Part shown: one piece after another, positions 8,935 through 17,231 of the stretch
How the letters are laid out: the number at the start of each line of letters is the position of its first letter
Position numbering within the stretch: position 1 is the first letter of the stretch
Assembly: GCF_016862175.1 (NCBI RefSeq)
Contig: NZ_BOML01000013.1
Span: 1-64,000 of the forward strand
Direction: 5' to 3'
From: Paractinoplanes durhamensis
GTDB lineage: Bacteria > Actinomycetota > Actinomycetes > Mycobacteriales > Micromonosporaceae
Length of the DNA stretch: 64,000 nt
Made by a program: the position numbers and the translations under genes
Notes under the pieces: generated by a model
What the model was told of the DNA's origin: nothing
The model's database searches: none
The model's input: only the letters and a program-made list of their open reading frames with translations

Positions 8935-10400
8935 TCAGGCTGTTGCGTCGTTCAGTCGCTGCCGGGCCGTGCCGCCGGCCTGGCGGGCGATGACCACGCG
9001 GTCGATCTCGTCGCCGGACTCGGTGACCGCCCGCAGGGTGAGCGTGGTCGTGCGGCCGTGGTCGGCCGGTTTGACATCGACGGCCAGGAAGGAATACCCG
9101 GTGTAGCGGACCCGGGACCAGGTCACGTTCTCGGTCACCTTGACCGCACCGGCCGCCCAGACGAACGACGGGACCTCGTCGACGTCGTTGACGTGACCCG
9201 CGTAGGAGTCGGGGACGGCGAACGCGTAGAGGCTGCGGCCCGCGGCGCCGGCCGTCACGTAGGTGGTGCCGTCGGTGGCCGGGTGCACGGTGGAGCCGAT
9301 CGGGGTCTTCCGGGACTTACCGCCCTTGAGGACGTCGGCGCGTTCGTAGATGTGGTTGTGTCCGTTGATGACCAGGTCGACGCCGTACTTGTCGAACAGC
9401 GGCACCCACTGGTTGCGGACCCCGCCCTCGGAGGCGTGCGCGGTCGTCGTCGAGTAGGCACAGTGGTGGAAGAAGACCACGATGAAGTCGACGTCGTCCT
9501 GCTCGCGGAGGAACTTGAGCCGGTTGTCCAGCCACTTCGTCTGGGCGCCGCCGGTGTAGCCGAGGTTGGCCGGGATCTCGAAGGAGACGTCGTTCGGGTC
9601 GAGCGAGATCACCCCGACGTTGCCGTAGATGAACGAGTAGACGCCCTCCGACTGCACCGGGCCGTTGTCCGGGAAGTCCCAGCGGGCGAGCTGGCCGCCG
9701 TAGCCGTTCGGCGAGTAGAGGGCCTCCATGTCGTGGTTGCCGAGCGACGCCATCCACGGCACCGACGCGGCGATCGGCTCGGTCTGGGCCAGGAACTGGT
9801 CCCAGGTGCGCGGGTCGTAGGTGTCGGCGGGCAGGCCCAGATCGCTCGAGTCGGCGTAGCAGAGGTCGCCGGCGTGCAGGTGGAAGGCCGGGTCCTGGGC
9901 GGCGACCTGGCCGTCGTTACCGAGCGCGTGGTAGCTGACCCCCTGGTCACCGAACGCGGTGAAGGTGAACGACGTCGGAACGCGACGGCGGGTCGGCGCG
10001 GTCGTGAACGGTTGATGGGCGCGTCGCCGACCCGCAGGAACGGGCGGTGCACCGCGTGCGGCACCTGCCAGCCGACCCGCACCTGGCTGCGCGGGTTGGG
10101 ACCCCAGGCGAGGTGCCGGCCGAACGGGACGACCAGCTTGCCGGGGACCTTGGTGGGCTGCTGCCAGACGGTGGCGCTCGCGGCGTTGGCCGGCACCCCG
10201 GCGGCGACCGCACCGGCCGCGACCGCGGCCCCGGCGGCGAGGACCGAGCGGCGCCGGTGGCCGCGATGCCGGGTGAGGAGTTCGTGCTGCTCCGACATGC
10301 TCAACCGGGCGGTCAGGCGGTCGGGCAGGCCCATGCGTGGGATGTCCATGCCCGCATAATTGATCGGCTTGGTTACATCGCCCTGAACATAATTAGCCAT
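8935..10400 (-). pseudogene. Purple acid phosphatase-like gene broken by internal deletion and frameshift
   Basis: This is a second copy of the neighbouring intact phosphatase gene. The N-terminal part (Tat-like HRRRSVLAAG signal, then GKLVVPFGRHLAWG and RPFLRVGD) reads in one frame to about 10010, while the catalytic part resumes there in another frame at FTTAPTRRR and continues with GDQG, HAGDLCYAD, GNHDMEA, VVFFHHCAYS and GHNHIYER to the stop. Compared with the intact copy, about 65 codons of the N-terminal sandwich domain are missing at the junction and the frame is lost. The catalytic half (reaching an internal ATG near 9762) could still be expressed separately, but a whole enzyme cannot be made. 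It lies 32 bp downstream of the intact copy in the same direction. Confidence 0.85.
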
Positions 10401-10432
10401 ACAAAAGACTTCACATCCGTCGAATCAATTTG

Positions 10433-12010
10433 TCAGGCGATCGCGTCGCTGAGTTGCTCACGGGAACCACCTGATGCTTTTCTGGCGAGCACCACCCGGT
10501 CTATCTCGACGCCCTTCTCCGTTACCCCGCGAAGGGTCATCGTGGTCGTTTCGCCGGGCGGGGCCGGCCGCACGTCGACCGCCAGGAACGAATAGCCGCC
10601 GTAGCGGACCCGGGACCAGCCGACGGTCTCCGGGACACGGTTGCCGTCGGCGTTCCACACGTACGATCGAACGCCGTCGTGCTGTTTTTCCTGGCCCTCG
10701 GGGAACTCGTAGAGGCCGCGGCCGCCGGCGCCGGCGGTGATGTAGGTGGTGCCGTCGGCCCACGGGTGCACGGTCGAGCCGATCGGGGTCTTCTTCGCCT
10801 CGCCGCCCTTGAGCACGTCGGCCCGCTCGTACACGTGGTTGTGGCCATTGATCACGAGGTCCACGTGGTACTTGTCGAAAAGCGGCACCCACATGTTGCG
10901 GACCGCGCCGTCGGAAGCGTGCGCCTCGGTCGTCGAATAGGCGCAGTAATGGAAGAAGACGACGATGAAATCGACGTCGTCTTGTTCCCGCAGCCATTTC
11001 AGGCGCTCGGTGAGCCACCGGGTCTGCTCGCCGCCGGTGTAGCCGCGGTTCACCTGGACCTCGAACGAGATGTCGTTGGCGTCCAGCGACACCACACCCA
11101 CGTTGCCGTAGATGAACGAGTAGACCCCGACGCCCTTGGCCGGGCCGTTGCCGGGGAACTCCCAGCGGGCCAGCTGGCCGCCGTAGCCGTTCGGCGAGTA
11201 GACCGCCTCCATGTCGTGGTTGCCGAGCGTCGCCATCCACGGCACCGACGCCGCGACACTCTCGGTCTGCGCCAGGAACTGGTCCCAGCGCAGCGGGTTG
11301 TACAGGTCGTCGATCCGGCCCTGACCGCTGGAGTCGGCGTAGCAGAGGTCGCCGGCGTGCAGGTGGAACGCCGGCCGCTCGGCGGCGATCTGACCGTCGT
11401 TGTGCAGCGCGTGCGGGCTCACCCCCTGGTCACCGAAGGCGGTGAAGGTGAACGGCTCGGCGGCCCGGCGGCGGGTGGGCGCGGTGGTGAACGAGTCGAT
11501 CCGGCCGAACTCCTTGAGCTCCCGCGCGTCGAAGCCGTGGTGGCCGACCGCGTAGTAGTACGTGGTGCCGGGGATCAGGTCGTCGATCGCGGCGTGCACG
11601 TAGTACTGGTCGGTCGCCGGGATGACGTCCTCGATCTCGGTGTGCAGCGGCCGGAGCTCGCCGAAGATCTTGTCGCCGAGCGTGGCGGGCGAGTTGCCGA
11701 CCCGCACGTAGGGGCGGCGCACCGTCTTCGGCACCTGCCAGCCGACCCGGACCTGGGTGCGCGGGTTGGCGCCCCAGGCGAGGTGCCGGCCGAACGGGAC
11801 GACGAGCTTGCCCGGCACGGCGTCGCGGCTGCCGGCGTAGGCCGCGGCTCCCCCGGCCAGGGCGGCGGCCCCGCCGGCCGCGGCGACCAGCAGCGAGCGG
11901 CGGCGCAGGCCCCGGGTCAAATACTCGTGCTGCTCCGGCATGCTGAGCCGGGCGGCGAGATCCGCCGGCAGTCCCATGCGTGGCAGATCCAGATCTTTCC
12001 CAGAGCGCAT
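10433..12010 (-). CDS. Secreted purple acid phosphatase-like metallophosphoesterase
   Basis: This 525-residue protein has a Tat-like signal (LRRRSLLVAAAG near residue 34), an N-terminal fibronectin-like purple acid phosphatase domain (about 65-185) and a calcineurin-type catalytic domain. All five metal-site blocks are visible: GDQG, GDLCYAD, GNHDME, VVFFHYC and GHNHVYER. It should hydrolyse phosphomonoesters outside the cell, consistent with phosphate acquisition. The ATG at 12010 is taken because the sequence IPRMGLP/LPRMGLP before the signal is conserved in both copies. A damaged tandem copy follows 32 bp downstream. The two copies share long stretches of identical residues in the catalytic domain, which suggests duplication. 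Confidence 0.9.
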   Translation of the reverse strand: MRSGKDLDLPRMGLPADLAARLSMPEQHEYLTRGLRRRSLLVAAAGGAAALAGGAAAYAGSRDAVPGKLVVPFGRHLAWGANPRTQVRVGWQVPKTVRRPYVRVGNSPATLGDKIFGELRPLHTEIEDVIPATDQYYVHAAIDDLIPGTTYYYAVGHHGFDARELKEFGRIDSFTTAPTRRRAAEPFTFTAFGDQGVSPHALHNDGQIAAERPAFHLHAGDLCYADSSGQGRIDDLYNPLRWDQFLAQTESVAASVPWMATLGNHDMEAVYSPNGYGGQLARWEFPGNGPAKGVGVYSFIYGNVGVVSLDANDISFEVQVNRGYTGGEQTRWLTERLKWLREQDDVDFIVVFFHYCAYSTTEAHASDGAVRNMWVPLFDKYHVDLVINGHNHVYERADVLKGGEAKKTPIGSTVHPWADGTTYITAGAGGRGLYEFPEGQEKQHDGVRSYVWNADGNRVPETVGWSRVRYGGYSFLAVDVRPAPPGETTTMTLRGVTEKGVEIDRVVLARKASGGSREQLSDAIA

Positions 12011-12064
12011 GATGTGATACTTTAGCAGCAGTAACTGGTCGAAATCGGGCGCCCTTTGAAAAGA

Positions 12065-12478
12065 TCAGGCACCAAGAAGATCAAGAGTGCGCCGGTCCGG
12101 GTCGCCGCAGAACTGCGCGATCACCCTGTTGAAGACGGCCGGGTCGGCGGCGGCCTGCGCGAACAGGGTCATCGACGAGCACAGCTTCAGGTCGTCCGGG
12201 AAACCGAAGATCTCGGTCGCGCTGCGGCTCTGGCCCAGCAGCGCCGTCGCGCACTCGACCAGCCGCGGACCCAGCACCGGGTGGGCCAGATACGCGCGCG
12301 CCTCGGCGAGATCGGCGATCGCGTACCGCTGCGCCGCCGGGCTCGAACCCAGGCCGCTGAGCTGCGGAAAGATGAACCACATCCAGTGTGACCGCTTGCT
12401 GCCCGCGGTGAGCTCGGCAAGCGCCCGCTCGTACACCCCGTCCTGTGCCGACACGAACCGGTGAAGGTCGAAACTCAT
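12065..12478 (-). CDS. DUF1810 family protein
   Basis: The 137-residue cytoplasmic protein begins MSFDLHRFVSAQDGVYERAL and contains HWMWFIFPQLSGLG and YAIADLAEARAYLAHPVLG, the recognisable DUF1810 blocks (sometimes labelled calpastatin-like). The ATG at 12478 is preceded by GGGAGGATGG. The biochemical role of the family is unknown to me. It is divergent from the lectin gene. Confidence 0.9.
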   Translation of the reverse strand: MSFDLHRFVSAQDGVYERALAELTAGSKRSHWMWFIFPQLSGLGSSPAAQRYAIADLAEARAYLAHPVLGPRLVECATALLGQSRSATEIFGFPDDLKLCSSMTLFAQAAADPAVFNRVIAQFCGDPDRRTLDLLGA

Positions 12479-12575
12479 CGCACCATCCTCCCGCCTGTTC
12501 CGGCCTCCTGGTCGCACGAACCGGCCTAGAGTGCAATCGGCCCCCCGCCGCACAGCTCTCGAAAGCAGGAATCTG

Positions 12576-13055
12576 ATGCGCGCGGTTCTCAGCAAGGCCT
12601 TCGCCACCGTGCTCGTGGCCGGTGCCGCCCTGGTCCTCCCGGCGAGCCCCGCCCTCGCCTCCGGGCCGCTGGTCAGCAGCAACGACGGCCGCTGCCTCGA
12701 CGCCGACAACTCCACCCCGGCCCGCAACGGCACCAAGGTGCAGACCTGGCAGTGCTTCACCGCCAGCAGCAACCAGTCGTGGACCTGGTACTTCGACGGC
12801 ACGATCCGCTCCTCCTGGACCGTCCGCTGCCTCGACGAGGACATCGCCGGCGGCACCCGCAACGGCTCGAAGGTGCAGCTGTGGGACTGCAACGGCCAGC
12901 TGAACCAGAAGTGGGACCGGCACGCCGACGGCACCATCACCAGCCGGCAGGACGGCCGCTGCCTCGACCAGGACATCGCGGGCGGCACCCACAACGGCAC
13001 CAAAGTCCAGGTCTGGGACTGCAACGGGCAGCTCAACCAGAAATGGAGCCAATAG
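12576..13055 (+). CDS. Secreted ricin-type beta-trefoil lectin
   Basis: The 159-residue protein is a signal peptide (residues 1-29, ending ALAS) plus one R-type lectin domain. Three trefoil subdomains are visible, each with a GRCLD or VRCLDED start, an N-G-(T/S)-K-V-Q-x-W-x-C strand and a Q-x-W end (QSW, QKW, QKW). It should bind sugars extracellularly. There is no attached enzyme domain. The ATG at 12576 has GCAGGA upstream at normal spacing. Confidence 0.92.
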   Translation: MRAVLSKAFATVLVAGAALVLPASPALASGPLVSSNDGRCLDADNSTPARNGTKVQTWQCFTASSNQSWTWYFDGTIRSSWTVRCLDEDIAGGTRNGSKVQLWDCNGQLNQKWDRHADGTITSRQDGRCLDQDIAGGTHNGTKVQVWDCNGQLNQKWSQ

Positions 13056-13117
13056 CCTGCATTTCCGGCCGCGGCGTCCGACAGTGGAAGAGTCCTACCT
13101 GATAGCGGGAGTCACCC

Positions 13118-14302
13118 ATGTCGGAAGGCGCATTCCACGCCTACGTCGGGCTGCTGGTCATCAGCGGCCTGCTGCTCTCGGTCCTGGCCGTCCGCGGCTT
13201 CGATCAGCCGGTCTCCAGCCGGATCGCCGATGGCGTCTTCGCCGTGGGCTTCCTCGGCTATGCGACCTACCTGATCGTCGCCGATCCGGCGAAGGTCTGG
13301 GTCCTCTACTACGCGTTCGCCGCGCCGGTGGTGCTGGTGGTGCACATGTTCCGGCAGCGCAAACGAGCAAGATCCCGGCGCTTCGCGGCCGGTTTCACCC
13401 CGCAGGTGTACGCGGCCCCGGCCGCCCCCACCCCATTGACGCCGTTCCCGCCGCCGCCGGCCCCGCTGGGCAGCGACGCGCCCGTCGACGAGGGCGCCCG
13501 CGGCTCGTCCGGGCTGGCCAACCTGCCGCCGCACACGCTCCCGCCGACCCGCGGTGAAGGCCCGATGTCGCCGCGGCCACCGATGCCGTCGGGGCTGCCC
13601 GCGCTGCCCCCGACCGCACCGGGCAGCCCGCCGCCGAAGCCGCCCGGCTTCCTGCACGGCGTGACCCCGTCCGGGGCGGGCGGCCGTCCGCCCGCCCCGG
13701 GCGCCGCCGGCAACCCGTGGGGCATGCTCGGTGACGGATCGGCGCCGGCGGAGCCGCCGGGCGGTTCGCCGGTGCCCGGATGGCCGCGCACGCACTCCGA
13801 GCCGCCTGCCCTTCCCACGCCGCCCACCGCTCCGCCCGCCGCTCCTCCCTCCGCCGAGCGGCCCGGGCGGCACTCCGGCGGGCACAACGAGCCCTACGAC
13901 CACGCCTCCGACCAGCGGTATGCGGCCTACGAACCCGAGGAGCGGTTCCCCACCACGCCGGGCCGGCACGAGTCACCCGGCCGGCACTCCGGCGGCTACA
14001 GCTCGGCCGACCGCTACAGCAACTACGACCCGGGCGAGCGGTTCGGCACGTACGAACCGCCCGCCGAGCCGTCCCCCGGGGGCCAGCAGGTCGCCGGGCA
14101 CGACACGCACCCCAGCGGGGACATCCACGCCGACCAGCCGCACTCCTACGAGACGACCAGCCGGCTGCGGCGGCCGGCCTGGCTGCAGGAGCCGGAGCCG
14201 CCCGCAGCGGCCCCGGACTCCCCGGACTCGGAGCAGCCCCCGGCCGGCCACCACCACCGGGCGGAGAACCCGCCGGACGAGTGGCCGCCCCGCCACGGAT
14301 GA
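13118..14302 (+). CDS. Proline-rich membrane protein of unknown function
   Basis: The 394-residue protein has three short membrane helices in residues 8-80 (GLLVISGLLLSVL, then FAVGFLGYATYLIV and a helix ending VVLVVHMF), a basic patch QRKRARSRR, and a cytoplasmic disordered tail of about 300 residues rich in Pro, Gly and Ser. The tail holds a duplicated block starting PGRHSGG and ending Y-E/D-P-x-E-R-F, near residues 248-275 and 285-313. I do not recognise a family for the tail. The next gene begins 13 bp downstream, so the two may be co-transcribed. Confidence 0.75.
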   Translation: MSEGAFHAYVGLLVISGLLLSVLAVRGFDQPVSSRIADGVFAVGFLGYATYLIVADPAKVWVLYYAFAAPVVLVVHMFRQRKRARSRRFAAGFTPQVYAAPAAPTPLTPFPPPPAPLGSDAPVDEGARGSSGLANLPPHTLPPTRGEGPMSPRPPMPSGLPALPPTAPGSPPPKPPGFLHGVTPSGAGGRPPAPGAAGNPWGMLGDGSAPAEPPGGSPVPGWPRTHSEPPALPTPPTAPPAAPPSAERPGRHSGGHNEPYDHASDQRYAAYEPEERFPTTPGRHESPGRHSGGYSSADRYSNYDPGERFGTYEPPAEPSPGGQQVAGHDTHPSGDIHADQPHSYETTSRLRRPAWLQEPEPPAAAPDSPDSEQPPAGHHHRAENPPDEWPPRHG

Positions 14303-14315
14303 CCGGCGGGGCAAG

Positions 14316-14948
14316 ATGGGCGCCATGGACTTTCGACGGAGTTACCGCTCGGCCGCCGTCACCTATGTCGATCTCGTGTCCCGGGTGCCGGCCGACAAGT
14401 GGGACGGCCCCGGCCTCGGCGACTGGACCGTCCGCGAGCTCGTCGGGCACACCGTGAGCTCGGCGTTGCGGCAGGTGCCGGTGGTTCTCACGACGCCGGG
14501 CGGGGAGATCGTGGTGTCCTCGGCCGAGGGCTACTGGGCCCTCGCCCGCCAGGTGCCGGCCGACATCTACGCCGCCGCGGTGGCCGCCTCCGGCGACGAC
14601 GCGCACGCGACCGGCCTGGTGCTCGGCGACGACCCGGCCGACGCGATCCGGGAGCTGGCGGGCCGCGCCACCCAGGCGGTCGCCACGGCCGCCGACGACG
14701 ACGTGGTGCTGACCGCGGCGGGTGGCATGCGGGTCCGCGACTGGCTGCCGACCCGGACGTTCGAGCTGGTGGTGCACGGGATCGACCTGGCCGCTGCCAC
14801 CGGCGTACCCCATAACTTCTCGCCCGAGGCCGTCGCCGAGGCAACCGCCCGCGCCGCTCGGGTGGCCATCGCCGTAGGCGAGGGTGAGATGCTGCTGCGC
14901 GCCCTGACCGGCCGGGGTGAGCTGCCGCCGAAGTTCTCCATCGTCTGA
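14316..14948 (+). CDS. Maleylpyruvate isomerase-family / DinB-like protein
   Basis: This protein of about 210 residues belongs to the actinobacterial mycothiol-dependent maleylpyruvate isomerase N-terminal family (DinB four-helix fold). Visible features are VPADKWDGPGLGDWTVRELV in the first helix, with the GxxxW and His region (LVGHT), and FELVVHGIDLA, whose His completes the usual three-His metal site pattern. It could be a metal-dependent thiol-linked transferase; the substrate is unknown. Two ATGs three codons apart (14316, 14325) are both possible starts. Confidence 0.8.
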   Translation: MGAMDFRRSYRSAAVTYVDLVSRVPADKWDGPGLGDWTVRELVGHTVSSALRQVPVVLTTPGGEIVVSSAEGYWALARQVPADIYAAAVAASGDDAHATGLVLGDDPADAIRELAGRATQAVATAADDDVVLTAAGGMRVRDWLPTRTFELVVHGIDLAAATGVPHNFSPEAVAEATARAARVAIAVGEGEMLLRALTGRGELPPKFSIV

Positions 14949-15029
14949 CGTGAGGTTTTCGGCGGCGCGAACCCGAATGCAACCGTTCTGCGACCGGTTA
15001 GCACTACCCGCGGGCCCGGAACGCCCGAA

Positions 15030-15308
15030 ATGATGGGTATGACCGACACGATGATTGTTGAGCTGGGCCTGCAGGCCATGACGATCGCCGCGAAAATGTG
15101 CGCTCCGGTGTTGCTGACCGCGCTGGCGGTCGGTTTCGCGATCTCACTGTTCCAGTCGGTCACCCAGATCCAGGAAGCCACCCTGGCCTTCGTCCCGAAG
15201 GCGGCCGGTTGCGGCGCTGCCCTGCTGTTCTCGGGCAACTGGATGCTGCACGAGATGGTGACCTTCACCCAGCAACTGTTCGAGAAGCTCCCCATGCTCC
15301 TCAGCTGA
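15030..15308 (+). CDS. fliQ: Flagellar export protein FliQ, solitary gene
   Basis: The 92-residue protein has two membrane helices (about 20-40 and 55-77) joined by SLFQSVTQIQEATLAFVPK, the diagnostic FliQ/type III export signature, and ends with FTQQLFEKLP. FliQ is a component of the FliPQR export gate that passes flagellar rod, hook and filament proteins. Full length is normal for the family. No fliP, fliR, flhB or other flagellar gene is adjacent: the neighbours are a DinB-like and a YjbR-like gene. ATGs at 15030, 15033 and 15039 are all possible; no strong ribosome site decides. A hairpin terminator follows directly, so the gene is monocistronic. Confidence 0.92.
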   Translation: MMGMTDTMIVELGLQAMTIAAKMCAPVLLTALAVGFAISLFQSVTQIQEATLAFVPKAAGCGAALLFSGNWMLHEMVTFTQQLFEKLPMLLS

Positions 15309-15322
15309 ACCACTCCGTCACG

Positions 15323-15350
15323 AGGGCCGGTCCGCATGCGGACCGGCCCT
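15323..15350. terminator. Bidirectional terminator after fliQ
   Basis: A perfect 28-bp palindrome (arm AGGGCCGGTCCGCA) lies between the convergent fliQ and YjbR-like genes and can fold into a stem with a short GCATGC loop; TTCG follows on the plus strand. Confidence 0.8.
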
Positions 15351-15409
15351 TCGCATTTCCGCTCAGCCGGCGGTGCGGTCCCAGGGGCGTCTGATCCAGG
15401 GGCTCCACC

Positions 15410-15829
15410 TCAGCTGCCCGGCGGCCGGAGCGTGACCCGGGCGACCAGGAACTTCGGGGCCATCTCGCAATAGCTGTCGGTGATCAGCTCGGCGATCTCG
15501 GTCCAGTCGGTGTGGTCGCCGAGGACGGCGCCGGCGACGTCGTCGCCCCAGGGGGCTTTGAAGTAGGGGAAGCCTGGAGCGGTGAGACCGAGCAGGTCTT
15601 CGAGGGGTACGCGGAACGTCATCACGGTCGGCGTCTCGCCGTCGACCATGTGCCGGGCGTAGACCGGATAACGTTCCAGGTCGGGAACGTAGACATGCGC
15701 GATGGTCCGCGTGCGGATCCGCCAGCGGATGCCGATCCAAGCCAGTTCCTCGTACGCCTCCGGCAGCTCCCGGCAGATCGGCCGCAACCGGCCAAGGATC
15801 TCCGGTGGCACGTCTCCAGGACCCGACAT
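15410..15829 (-). CDS. MmcQ/YjbR family protein
   Basis: The 139-residue protein has the YjbR double-wing fold blocks: RPICRELPEAYEELAWIGIR, a central strand IAHVYVP, TFRVPLEDLLGLTAPGFPYF and a C-terminal ITDSYCEMAPKFLVAR. Members are cytoplasmic; some bind DNA, but the function is poorly defined. It is convergent with fliQ across the terminator. Confidence 0.85.
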   Translation of the reverse strand: MSGPGDVPPEILGRLRPICRELPEAYEELAWIGIRWRIRTRTIAHVYVPDLERYPVYARHMVDGETPTVMTFRVPLEDLLGLTAPGFPYFKAPWGDDVAGAVLGDHTDWTEIAELITDSYCEMAPKFLVARVTLRPPGS

Positions 15830-15910
15830 GCGCCGACAGTAACGGATCCCGGCGAGGCGCCGGCCACATCGCTATGTCGTGCGGAACCAGCCGGCACCGG
15901 GGCCGCGGAC

Positions 15911-16846
15911 TCAGACTGTCCAGGTTATGGGTACGGCGATGACGTCGTACCCGACATCGGGGGCGATCGGGGTGGTCAGCTTGCCGTTGACGACGTAGAG
16001 GCGGTTGTCGAAGGACGCGGCCGCGGTCGGGACGGCGAAGGCCGGGTCGGCGATCGTGGTCGTCCAGATGCCGGCGGTGCCGTGCCGGTTGAGGGTGAAC
16101 ACCTGCACGGTGTTCAGGCGGTTCTGCACCACGTACAGGATGTGGCCCTCCAGCAGCAGGCCGTCGCCGTTGAACACGGTGGCGCCGCCCAGGTCGACCG
16201 GGGTGGCCGCGCCGGATGCCGGGTCGACCCGGAACAGCAGGCCGGTGTTGGACTGCACGACCAGCAGCGCCCGGCCGTCGGGGGTGGCGCAGATGCCGTT
16301 GAGGTTGATGGTGCCGGCGGTGACGGTCAGGCCGGTCAGCGGCAGCGCGGTGACCTCGGCGCCCAGGCCGCCGTCCGGCGGGGTCGGCAGCCGGTGGAGC
16401 GTCGCACTGAACGAGTCGGTGAACCAGGCGGCGTCGCGGGTCAGGACCACGTCGTTGAGGAACGACGAACCGGCCGCGGTCACCTGGTAGGAGGCCAGCA
16501 ACCGGCCGGTGTGGATCGAGACGACCCGGATGTCGCCGCCCGTATTGCCGGAGAGGAACGCCCGGCCGCGGCCGTCGATCTCCAGGCCGTTGGTGGGGGT
16601 GCCGGGGCCGGTGTAGATGATCTCGCCGGTGCCGGTGGCCAGATCGGCCCGGTAGACCGAGCCGGTGGCCCGGGAGCCCAGGTAGGCGAACGGGCCGTTG
16701 ATCGCGATGCCCTCCGGTGCGAAGCCGCCGGGCAGGGTGATGACGCCGGGGAACGTGCCGCCGGCCTCCGCGAACGCCGGGGACGCGGCCAGCGCCGATG
16801 CGCCGGAAATCGTGGTGGAGAGGGCGAGCACTGATCGGCGTCGCAT
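15911..16846 (-). CDS. Exported SMP-30/NHL-type beta-propeller protein
   Basis: The 311-residue protein starts with a Tat-like signal (MRRRSVLALS, hydrophobic stretch, SPAFA-E) and continues as repeated four-stranded blades: GFAPEGIAINGPFAYLGSR, TNGLEIDGRGRAFLSG, SFLNDVVLTRDAAWFTDS, NLNGICATPDGRALLVV and ATVFNGDGLLLEGH. This resembles SMP-30/gluconolactonase-like propellers, where acidic residues and Asn of such loops bind a divalent metal. It may be an extracytoplasmic lactonase or only a binding protein; no activity can be assigned. Confidence 0.8.
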   Translation of the reverse strand: MRRRSVLALSTTISGASALAASPAFAEAGGTFPGVITLPGGFAPEGIAINGPFAYLGSRATGSVYRADLATGTGEIIYTGPGTPTNGLEIDGRGRAFLSGNTGGDIRVVSIHTGRLLASYQVTAAGSSFLNDVVLTRDAAWFTDSFSATLHRLPTPPDGGLGAEVTALPLTGLTVTAGTINLNGICATPDGRALLVVQSNTGLLFRVDPASGAATPVDLGGATVFNGDGLLLEGHILYVVQNRLNTVQVFTLNRHGTAGIWTTTIADPAFAVPTAAASFDNRLYVVNGKLTTPIAPDVGYDVIAVPITWTV

Positions 16847-17231
16847 TTGCGGGGGTCTCCTCTCCGGCGGCGCGGGGGAATCCGGCCGGGGCGCGCTCGA
16901 TACTGCCTAATTGTGGTCCTTTTCGTCCAGCCCTGAACGGAAATTAATGATGTTCTGATTGATAGGAAAGGCAACTGAGACAACGACGGGCATGAATTAG
17001 CTTGTGAAGTAAGCGTGGTGCGCACGCAGGCCGCGCGGGCGGGTCGAGCGTTCTGGGCGCGCAGCGCCCTGCTCGGGCCGGTCGCGTCCCGGCGGGAGCG
17101 ACGGTCCGGACCCACCACCCAGGCACGACATCGTGATCTTGATCGTTCGGCTTGCGTAACCGTCCGTGACGGGCTTGACTCCGGGTTCGGGCCGGTTTTG
17201 CGTGGGGGGACTTGTGGGAAGCAGTGCGGGT
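16847..17231. other. Divergent intergenic region between the propeller gene and glgX
   Basis: These 385 bp hold no convincing gene. The part around 16900-17010 is clearly richer in A+T than the flanks and is the likely place for divergent promoters. A small palindrome, CCGTC-CGT-GACGG, lies at 17160-17172, and a TTGACT element at 17175-17180 could be a -35 box for glgX, although I cannot see a good -10 match at the expected spacing. Confidence 0.5.

Noticed and set aside
9609..10400. 263-codon minus-strand frame as a complete separate gene
   Set aside because: Only its first part is phosphatase sequence; after the deletion junction it runs on in a wrong frame through the catalytic domain of the broken copy.
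14949..15029. Flagellar sigma-28 promoter for fliQ
   Set aside because: No TAAA-N15-GCCGATAA-like pair is found upstream; only a weak AACCG-N9-CGGTT dyad at 14981-14999 is visible.
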